Origin: Isotricha intestinalis
Taxonomy: Eukaryota > Ciliophora > Litostomatea > Vestibuliferida > Isotrichidae
Length of the DNA stretch: 26,766 nucleotides
Direction: 5' to 3'
Assembly: GCA_023807065.1 (NCBI GenBank)
Contig: JAJJLU010000620.1
Coordinates: 1-26,766, forward strand
In this document: positions 18,127 to 25,996 of the stretch, piece after piece
Layout of the letters: the number at the start of each line of letters is the position of its first letter
Position numbering within the stretch: the stretch's first letter is position 1
The notes under the pieces: generated by a model
The model's input: the letters and a program-made list of their open reading frames with translations, nothing else
The model's database searches: none
Told to the model about the DNA's origin: nothing
Program-made: the position numbers and the translations under genes

Positions 18127-19175
18127 ATGATTGAAGAAGAAACAAAATTAAAAGAATGTTTAATTAATGTATATATAGTATTAAATAATCATAAATTACA
18201 AAAAAAAAAAGAAAAATCATTTTTATTCAATTTAAATATTTTAGAATTAGCAGAATCCGTGAAAAATTCAATCAAACACTTTATTAAATCATATCATATA
18301 AAAAACAATGACATAGAGAAAAATTTAGATTTTAAATTATCATCTGATTATGAGTCTTTATTAAGAAGAGAAGAAGCAGAAATAAGAAAACATATAGCAG
18401 AAATTAATGCTATTAAAATCCAATGTGAGAGTTTATATAGTAAAATAGAACAATTAGAAAAAGAAAAAATTATCCTTATCAAAGGAATTGTAAGAAAAAT
18501 TTTTGTTTAATTTAAATATAGGAACAATTCGAAAATATTAAAATAGATAATGAGAAAAAAATAGAAAATTTAAATATGTTAATTAAAATAAAAGAAGAAA
18601 GAATTAATTTATATAATGAAAATGAAAAAAAATTAAATGAAGAGATTAAAAAAAAAGATTATGAAATTTTTCAATTAAAATTAAAAATTAATTCAAAACT
18701 TCAATATAATCTTTCTCCAATAAAAAGAAATAAAATTAAAGAAATAAATAAAGAAAAAAATTCTTCTTTAAATAATACTTTATGTTTAATTCATTCTAAG
18801 TCATATTCTAGATTAAAATTTGATTCAAATTTAAATCCTGAAAAATTTATAAAAAAATATGATAAAAAAATTATGAGAAAATATTTAAGTCAAAATAATA
18901 ATGGAAGTTTAAAACATATTTTAAATAATAAGTGTTTAACTAAAAAAGAAAATGAAATTTTTCATAAAAATTCAAGAAATATTTCTTTTGATAAAAATTT
19001 TTCTTCATTAAGAAATTTAAGTTTTTTGCAAAAAAGTAAAATGGAAGAATCACATTTGAATAAAGTAGAAAGTTATAAATTAATCAATAAAAATAAATTA
19101 AATTATGATAGAAATTATAAAGGAAATTCTCAAAATCAAACATTTACTAAAAATGAAAATAAAATTAAAGATTGA
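18127..19175 (+). CDS. Coiled-coil protein, two exons, unrecognised
   Basis: Exon 1 is 18127-18489, the intron is 18490-18521, and exon 2 is 18522-19175; the product is 338 residues ending in TGA, with an in-frame TAA five codons on. The N-terminal 75 residues look helical. A conserved-looking block LSSDYESLLRREEAEIRKHI (about 78-97) leads into a long coiled coil to about 185 that continues smoothly across the splice site (LEKEKIILIKGI then EQFENIKIDNE). This continuity supports the intron. After about 190 the protein becomes Ser/Lys/Asn-rich and disordered. The DYESLLRxxEAEIRxHI pattern resembles segments in other ciliate coiled-coil proteins that I cannot name. There is no membrane segment. 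It lies 94 bp downstream of the pseudokinase-MORN gene on the same strand. Confidence 0.82.
18490..18521 (+). other. Intron, 32 nt, phase 0
   Basis: It begins GTAAGAAAAA and ends TTAAATATAG. Removal leaves a continuous coiled-coil frame. If retained, the seventh intron codon is TAA. Confidence 0.85.
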
Positions 19176-19796
19176 TTAAAAATAAAATAATGAATAATTT
19201 TTTAAATTTTGTATGACCAACATTAAAAAAAGTTAATAAATCATAAATATAAATATAAATAAAGCATCAGAAATGGGAACAAAAAAATTTATTAATATTT
19301 TTTAAAAAATTTGTTTTTCACGATATGAAAAACATCTAAATTTTTTTTAACTTGTCATTAGTTTTTCTGATTTCATTAAATAATTCAACAGAAAATTTTT
19401 TCTCAAAATATTTTCATATATTAAAAAATTCTTTGAAAACTTAAATGTAATCAGATTTTAAAATTTTTATTTGGGTAAAATTATCTATACTTTTTTAAAA
19501 ATCATTTTTTTCAAATAAATAGATTTGAGTGTTAACTTTTCATTTAAACATATTTTTATTTCACGAAAAAAAAATATTATTTTTTTAACTTCATAAATTG
19601 TTGAAAAATCATATTCCTTCATCTAAATCAGAAAAATAGTTTTTTTATAATAAATTTCACAAAAAAAACGGAAAAAATTATAAATTATATACTTAATGAG
19701 TAATTTCTCAAATTTTATAAATATTATTTTTTTAAATGTCATTGATTCATAGAATTTATTTTTTATAAAATTAAAATATATAATAATTAAAATATT
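19176..19796. other. Convergent intergenic region, 621 bp, no intact gene
   Basis: It lies between the ends of two converging genes, longer than most spacers here. Short codon-like stretches on the minus strand (around 19300-19420 and 19600-19640) are interrupted by stops in all frames. I found no RNA gene, repeat array or splice arrangement that rescues a reading frame. Confidence 0.45.
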
Positions 19797-20877
19797 TTAA
19801 TAATTATTTTTATTATATTTATTATTATTTTTGTTTTCAATTGGGTTTATTAATTTTGCTTTTTCTCTTAAAAGTAATTTATATTCCTCTTCTGTTAATT
19901 TAAATCTAAAAATAATTTGTTTATATTCTTTATCTTCATCAGGATTCGCAAAATCTTCTTTAATTTTTCCATTAAATGGGTTATTATTTGGATTATATTT
20001 ATTCTTTTTTTTTTGAGGAACACTTTCATTTTCAAATTTTATTTTAAACACATTATTATTGATTTCTTTTTCATCTTCCAAATTCTTTTCTTCTAAATTA
20101 TTATTTAAAACATCATCATTTTTTATTTTATTTGTCTTAGGATTAATTACTTTTTTTTTTGTTGGTTGTTGGGTTATTCCTTTATTTGATTTATTTTCTA
20201 AGTTTTCATTTTTTTTCTTTTTAATTATATTCTGTTGATTCAAAATCAATTTCTTTTGAATTCTATTATTATTTATTGTTTTATTATCATTGTTATTTAA
20301 ATTTATTCTTGAATCAATTGGATTATTAAATTTGTTTTCTACACTTTGATTTAATTTTTTTTTATGATTATTTTCATTCATAGTATTTATTAATTTTTTA
20401 AAATTTAATTTTTGAAGAATGATATTTCTTCTTCCTTCAAATTCAATATTATTATTATTCTTATTATATAAATTTTGATTATCTAAACCACTATCTTTAT
20501 TATTTAAATAATTAATATTAGTTATTCCTAAAGTAATTCCTTTTAAATTTTTTCCATCATTGAATGGTTTAATTAAATTAGGTTCATAAAGTAATAATTT
20601 TTTCAATCTAATTCTTCCTTTTTCAAAATTAAAAGCATAAGGTTTATCAAAATTTAATTCAAAGAATTTATCAATTTCTTCTATTCTATCTTGAATACTT
20701 TCTCTTAACTTAAGATATTCTTCATTTTTCTTTTTATCATGATTCTCTTTTAATTCTATTAATAAATCTTTTTAAATGTTTAGTAAATATAATATTACTT
20801 ATATAAATTTCAGATACTTTGTCTATTTCTTTCATAAAAAGAGGAGCTAAATAATTTCTAAGTTTCATCCATTTCAT
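19797..20877 (-). CDS. Asn/Lys-rich protein, two exons, unrecognised
   Basis: Exon 1 is 20877-20799 (26 codons plus one base), the intron is 20798-20768, and exon 2 is 20767-19797; the product has 349 residues and a TAA stop. The N-terminus, MKWMKLRNYLAPLFMKEIDK, is compact and hydrophobic-charged, followed by a helical charged region (NHDKKKNEEYLKLRESIQ) and the motif NFDKPYAFNFEKGRIRLKK at about 63-81. The middle, residues 100-300, is Asn/Lys-rich and disordered. A conserved-looking C-terminal block IIFRFKLTEEEYKLLLREKA at about 309-328 precedes an Asn-rich tail. I do not recognise the family. The two ordered ends around a disordered middle suggest real constraint at both ends. There is no ATG in frame near the start of exon 2 except inside the disordered part, which supports the upstream exon. 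Confidence 0.78.
20768..20798 (-). other. Intron, 31 nt, phase 1
   Basis: On the minus strand it begins GTAATATTAT and ends TTTAAAAAG. Removal joins A to AT, making an Asn codon and opening the frame back to an ATG at 20877. Retention shifts the frame and leads to TGA shortly downstream. Confidence 0.75.
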
Positions 20878-21131
20878 TTTTAAATTTTAATTATTTATTT
20901 TATTTTCTTTTTTTGAATTGTTCGATTATAAATATTTTATTAAAGTAATATATTATTATAAAATCAATTAAAATTAAAAAATTCTTTTTTCATATAAATG
21001 TAAATTCCCTATTAGCAAATTTTCTATGAGTTTTATTTGGTTTTTAACATCATAAAATAATTTTTAAAAAATAAATAAGAATAAACATAAAAGTATTATT
21101 TTATTTTTCGTTATAAAAAAATCAATAAAAA
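20878..21131. promoter_or_regulatory. Divergent intergenic region, 254 bp
   Basis: It separates two divergent start codons and should contain both promoters. It is A/T-rich, with an A-run directly before the ATG at 21132. No other feature is visible. Confidence 0.4.
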
Positions 21132-22670
21132 ATGAATGATATTTCAATAAAACAACAAATTATAGAAATTTATGAAGACTCAAAAAAAATAATAGAAAAT
21201 CATATAATATGTGTAAACTCAGAAATAAAAAAGATAAAAAATCAATATGAATTATTTTTTAAAAAATCTTTAGAAATTATAAATGAAAATGAAAGAAAAT
21301 CAGTTTTAAAATATAATTTAACTTCAGAAGATTATGATAATACTATAATAAATTCTCCGATAAGAATAAAATCAAAAACTCCTTTAAAAGGAAGAAGTTC
21401 AAATCATCTTAAAAATTATCATAAATTTAGTAGTGATTTTAATTTAAAAAAACCAAATAATCAAACTAAAAAAAACCTTTTGAAAAATAATAATAAAATG
21501 AATAAAAATAAATTAATTTCTCATAAAAATAATTTTTCCTTTACTAAAAGTACAATCACTCAAAATATTGCAAAAGTGATAACAAAAAATAAATTAAAAA
21601 ATTTACAAAAAAATATAAAATCAAATAAAAAAAATTCTATTAATAGTACAACAAGTAATCAAAGTAATTTTAATAGTATGTCAGTAAGTTCAAATCATTC
21701 TTTTTCTAATTTAGATTCTAAAATCAATTTCCAAGTTAATAATAATAGTTTAATTAACAGTAAAAAACAAAGTCCAAAATTAAAATTAGGAATTAATAAA
21801 AATATAATTCACTCTGAACCAAATAATAATAATAATAATGAAGTTTTAAGGAAATTTTCTATTATTGATATTCCAAGTTTAAGTACAATTCAGGAAAAAG
21901 GAAAAAAAATTAATTTAAATAATGATGATAATAATATGAAAAATGATATTTCTTTTAATAATGATGATAATAATTTAGTAATAAATAAAATTGATAAAAT
22001 TAAAGACAAATGTTTTTATTTAGTTTCTAAAAATGATGTTGTCCCTTTATCTATTAGATTATTTTTTTCTAAAAATATTAAAATTTTATATAATTATAAT
22101 CCTCCTTCTCAAATATTAAATGATTATCTTAAATTATTAGATTCAAAAATAAATAAATTAAATTATGATTTAATGAAAAATTTTTATCCTTCAATAACTG
22201 CTCAATCGAATTTATATTTTTTTCAAAAAGAAGATGAAAAACTTTTATTTAATATAAATATTTCTAATGAAGAAGAAAAAAAAAATACAACAAATTTATT
22301 AAGATTAATTTTGTTAACTTGTGGAAGAACATATAAAGAAGAAATAGATTATAAATTTTTAATAAATGAATTAAAAAAGATAAGCAATAATAATATAAGA
22401 AAATTTTATACTAATATTGAAAATTTTAAAAATATAAATAATCTTTCTGAAAATTCTATTAATTCCTTTATTGAAATTTCAGAAAAGAATAAAAATCTTT
22501 TTAACATTAATTGTCATAATTTACCTTTATGTTTTGAAAAATTTCTTTTTTATTTAAAAGAAGTTTATAATTATTTTCTGAATAAAAAGAATAATATTTT
22601 AATGAAAAATAGATTTCAAGAAGAAAAAGCTCATATTCAAGAAAAAATAATTTATTCAAAAATTAAATAA
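21132..22670 (+). CDS. Protein with disordered middle and ordered C-terminal domain, unrecognised
   Basis: A 512-residue protein. Residues 1-60 look helical (QQIIEIYEDSKKIIENHI). Residues 62-290 are Asn/Lys/Ser-rich and disordered, with SP/TP sites (NSPIRIKSKTPLKGRSS, 74-90) that could be phosphorylated by proline-directed kinases. From about 292 to 512 the composition is that of a folded domain: CFYLVSKNDVVPLSIRLFF, a PPSQILNDYLKLLDSKI helix, FYPSITAQSNLYFFQKEDEK, LLRLILLTCGRTYKEEI and a C-terminal LPLCFEKFLFYLKEVYNYF helix. I do not recognise this domain. There is no signal peptide or membrane segment. The stop is TAA. The next gene follows on the same strand after 118 bp. Confidence 0.8.
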   Translation: MNDISIKQQIIEIYEDSKKIIENHIICVNSEIKKIKNQYELFFKKSLEIINENERKSVLKYNLTSEDYDNTIINSPIRIKSKTPLKGRSSNHLKNYHKFSSDFNLKKPNNQTKKNLLKNNNKMNKNKLISHKNNFSFTKSTITQNIAKVITKNKLKNLQKNIKSNKKNSINSTTSNQSNFNSMSVSSNHSFSNLDSKINFQVNNNSLINSKKQSPKLKLGINKNIIHSEPNNNNNNEVLRKFSIIDIPSLSTIQEKGKKINLNNDDNNMKNDISFNNDDNNLVINKIDKIKDKCFYLVSKNDVVPLSIRLFFSKNIKILYNYNPPSQILNDYLKLLDSKINKLNYDLMKNFYPSITAQSNLYFFQKEDEKLLFNINISNEEEKKNTTNLLRLILLTCGRTYKEEIDYKFLINELKKISNNNIRKFYTNIENFKNINNLSENSINSFIEISEKNKNLFNINCHNLPLCFEKFLFYLKEVYNYFLNKKNNILMKNRFQEEKAHIQEKIIYSKIK

Positions 22671-22788
22671 TTTAATGTTAAATAAATAATTACTTTTTTG
22701 AAAATTTGATATATAATACTAATTTTATATAAATTAATTTTATGAATATTATTTTTAATATTTTTTCTAAAAAAAAATTTTGAAAAAA

Positions 22789-24258
22789 ATGAAAGAGTCT
22801 AAATCATTAAATAATATAAATCAATTTTTTCAAGATGAAAAAAATAATACAATGATAAAAATATATTCAAAAATAAACGAAAAATTTAAGAATATAAGTG
22901 AACAAGCACAAGAAGAATTTAATCAATTAGTTGAAGTTTTAATCAATAATAAAAACAAATTAAATAATATTTCTTTATTAGAAGAAAATAAAGAATGGTT
23001 TGATGAAGAAAATTACAATTGGAATATTTTAATTCAAAAAAGGAAAAAATTAAAAGAATATTGTTTATTAAAAAAACAAAAAAATCATATTAATGATCAT
23101 AATAATGAAAATACAAATAATAAACAGGATTTCTTAATTAGAAGTTATATTAATCCTAAAGATTTAGAAAAATTAATATATCATAAAAAAATTCTTTTTA
23201 GAAATAATAAAAGTCAAAAAAGTACTGATAATATGATTTTAAGTGAATCTACTTTATTAGGAAAGAATTTATTCTCAAATCCTTCTTTAAATAATTTTTC
23301 AAAATCTAATTCTAAAATTAACTTAAAATCCCCTAATCAAAAGAAAAAAAAAAATGAAACAAAAATTAAAGATATTCTTTTTAAAAAATCATATGATGAT
23401 AATTTTAATAAATTTAAACATGATTATAAACAAAAAAAAATAAATAAAAATCCAATTATAAAAGATTTAATGAAAAAAAGAATTGAATCTGCAAAATTAA
23501 GAAATAATAAAAATAAATTAAATGAAAATATTAAATTAAAATATTCTGAAACTGCAAAAAGATATAAATTCATTGATAAAAATAATTCAGAATCTTTATC
23601 TGAATTACAAATATCAACTTATGATTTAAATGATAAATTTATTGGAATTTTTGAACAATTACAAAATAATAAAAATGTTTCTCATTTTAATCATTCTAAT
23701 GAATTTAAGAATTTAATTCAAGGAAATACATTTTCAAATAGAATAAGAGCTTATATTCAAAAACAAAAAGAAAAAAAAGAGAAACAAATGTTAAGTAAAA
23801 CTATGAAAATTTATCATAAAAATATTGAATTAAATAAATCAATTTTTCCTGAAAATAAAAGTTTAAAAACTCCTAAATTGATTAATTTTAAAAAGTATTT
23901 TTGTAAAAAATACAATTTAAAAAATAATAATAAATTAAATAAAAGTGAAAAAAATATATTTGAATTAAATAAAAAAGTAAATGAAAATAGTAATGAAAAT
24001 TTACATCATTCAGAAATGCCTTTAAGACAATATTTTTTACCAGAAAAAAAAAAATATAATAAATCAATAAAAAAAAAGAGACCTTTATCATCAAATAATT
24101 CAATAAAAAGAATGATAGAATATGAAAATATATATTCAAATATAATAAAAGAAGAAAAAAAAAGAGCTCATTTTATTAATAAATATTGTATGAATGAATT
24201 AGGGGAACCTTCAAAATATGAAAATTTTCTTTTTAGTGTTGTTGATGATTTAAATTAA
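22789..24258 (+). CDS. Highly basic Lys/Asn-rich protein, unrecognised
   Basis: A 489-residue, very basic protein. The chosen start is ATG at 22789, preceded by an A-rich leader. The N-terminal 100 residues are helical and mixed in charge, including EEFNQLVEVLINNKNKL and an aromatic patch EWFDEENYNW. The middle contains several short Lys-rich helices (DLMKKRIESAKLRNNKNKL) and disordered Ser/Asn stretches. The C-terminus ends in an apparently ordered block, KRAHFINKYCMNELGEPSKY, then FLFSVVDDLN. There is no signal peptide or membrane segment and no named domain. Its orientation and spacing after the gene at 21132-22670 invite comparison, but I see no sequence similarity between the two proteins. 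The stop is TAA. Confidence 0.78.
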   Translation: MKESKSLNNINQFFQDEKNNTMIKIYSKINEKFKNISEQAQEEFNQLVEVLINNKNKLNNISLLEENKEWFDEENYNWNILIQKRKKLKEYCLLKKQKNHINDHNNENTNNKQDFLIRSYINPKDLEKLIYHKKILFRNNKSQKSTDNMILSESTLLGKNLFSNPSLNNFSKSNSKINLKSPNQKKKKNETKIKDILFKKSYDDNFNKFKHDYKQKKINKNPIIKDLMKKRIESAKLRNNKNKLNENIKLKYSETAKRYKFIDKNNSESLSELQISTYDLNDKFIGIFEQLQNNKNVSHFNHSNEFKNLIQGNTFSNRIRAYIQKQKEKKEKQMLSKTMKIYHKNIELNKSIFPENKSLKTPKLINFKKYFCKKYNLKNNNKLNKSEKNIFELNKKVNENSNENLHHSEMPLRQYFLPEKKKYNKSIKKKRPLSSNNSIKRMIEYENIYSNIIKEEKKRAHFINKYCMNELGEPSKYENFLFSVVDDLN

Positions 24259-25996
24259 TTTTTTTTTAATAATAAATATAAAGCGAAATTTAATTACAGT
24301 TTTATTTTTAAATAAAACTTACTTTAAATATTTAATTATGAATCAAATTACACTAAAAATAAAATATTTTTTTTTAATTTTTTTTTCACCAAATTTCCAT
24401 TTTTGATGAAATGTTATTTTACTAATTTAATGATTACTATAATAGGTATATAAAATTATAAAGAAAAATAAATAAAAAGAATATAATCTGAATTATTCCT
24501 TTGATTATTATCAAAGACTTTATTTAAAGATATATTTGAATATTTAATGTATTTATTGTATTTTTCAATGATCTTTTATTATCCATAAATCAAAGATTCA
24601 TTAGTTATTTATTTTATAACGTTTTTTGATGTTATATTCATCAATTTTTTTTTTCATTATATTAAAAAATTTTTTTAATTGCTCAGAAGACTTATTTTTC
24701 TTTATTTTTTTATTCTATATCTTTTGAGAAATTTTTAAAATTTTATTATATTTGTATTAAATTATCCATTAAATATTAAAATATAATTCACAAAATTTTA
24801 AAATACTCCTATCACATATTTCTTTTATGATAAAAATTAGAAATATTTAAAATTATTATATTTATGTCATTATATTTTTCAATTTCTCAATTTTTTTCAG
24901 AAGAGTTTGTTTTTTTTGGAAATATATATAATTATGGAATAAAAATATCAATTAATTTCCTTTTATTCTAATTCAATAGAAAGACTCTAATATTTCATAT
25001 TCAATATATTGATTTGTAGTTAGTGAACTCTGGATTTTTATAAAATATTTTTAAATATTTCATCAAAATTAAAACGTCTAATTTTTAAACTTAAATTAAA
25101 TCCTCTTTATATTATATTAAATGATTTTTTGAAGATAATTTCATTCTTTTTTATCATCATTATTTATATATTTATAATAGATGTCATTTCGTAAAATTGA
25201 GAATAAATAATAATGAAAATTTTCACTTTATTCAAAATTCAAAGAAAATGTTTAAGTAAAAAATGAAAAGTTATTTTACTTTTTTAAATTAATTCACTTC
25301 TTTCGTTATAATCAAATTAAAATCAAGGAATTATTTTGAAAGTTAGTTTTTTCCTTTTTGTTTGATTTTTTTTTATTTTTTTAAAATTTGTATTTTTATA
25401 ATTATTATATAAATTATAATATCATTTCCAAAAAAATTAAAAAAGGAACAAAAATTAGAGAGATTTACTTATAATTTATATATTAATAATAAAAAATAAT
25501 ATATAAACAATAAAACAGGAAAAAAGAAAAATAAAAAAAAATAAAACAAAAAAATAAAATATAAATTAAAATATATTATAAAATGTAGATATAATGAAAA
25601 ATTTAAGAAAAATTTAATAAAATAATTTAGGTAGCACTCTCCTATGGGAGTTCCCCCAATTAACAAATGAAATGAAAATTCAATTTCACAATTTAAATTA
25701 AAATTTAAAATTAAAAATTTTAGAAATATTTCTCTTAATTTTTATTCTATAATAAGGATATATAAAAAATATTTTTTTTCCTTTTAAATGGTAATTATAT
25801 AAAAAGATATTATACTGTATAAATGAATTAATTAAAGATGAAATTTCAGAAAATAATTTTTACAATATAGGAAAAAAATAATATTTTTAATTGGTTAATA
25901 AAAATAAAGTTAAACTTTTTTAATAGAATAATTAATTAATAAAAAACATATAATTAATTTTATTATTTTTTCCTCCCCCAATAATAAAATAAAATA
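24259..25996. other. Largest gene-free stretch, 1.74 kb
   Basis: This is A/T-rich, often T-rich, with scattered poly-A and poly-T runs. I looked on both strands for frames that could be rescued by short GT-AG introns and found none longer than about 40 codons. There is one clear compositional anomaly, the GC-rich islet at 25630-25657, and a second C-run just upstream of the next gene. No tRNA- or snRNA-like fold was recognised. It presumably includes the 3' region of the preceding gene and the promoter of the gene at 25997. Confidence 0.45.
25630..25657. other. GC-rich islet of unknown nature
   Basis: About 28 bp containing 17 G/C in a region that is otherwise almost pure A/T. It contains a small inverted repeat, CTCC-TATG-GGAG, and ends in CCCCC followed by AAT, which resembles the telomere unit CCCCAAT with one extra C. 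It could be part of a noncoding RNA, a regulatory site or a relic of telomeric or chromosome-breakage sequence; the sequence alone does not decide. Confidence 0.4.

Noticed and set aside
22780..22788. TTG at 22780 as start of the basic protein
   Set aside because: A normal ATG in the same frame follows three codons later at 22789, preceded by an A-rich leader as in the other genes; non-ATG starts are not needed.
24600..24740. Short minus-strand frame with a charged, codon-like sequence (SSEQLKKFFNIMKKKIDEYN)
   Set aside because: About 40 codons, with no start and no usable upstream GT-AG intron. Frames of this length are expected by chance in 1.7 kb of such AT-rich DNA.
25469..25666. A 65-codon minus-strand frame beginning MLIGGTPIGECYL
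   Set aside because: Only its first dozen residues come from the GC-rich islet; the rest is a run of Phe/Leu/Tyr/Ile from A/T-only DNA, as expected from antisense poly-A/T. There is no supporting domain or splice structure.
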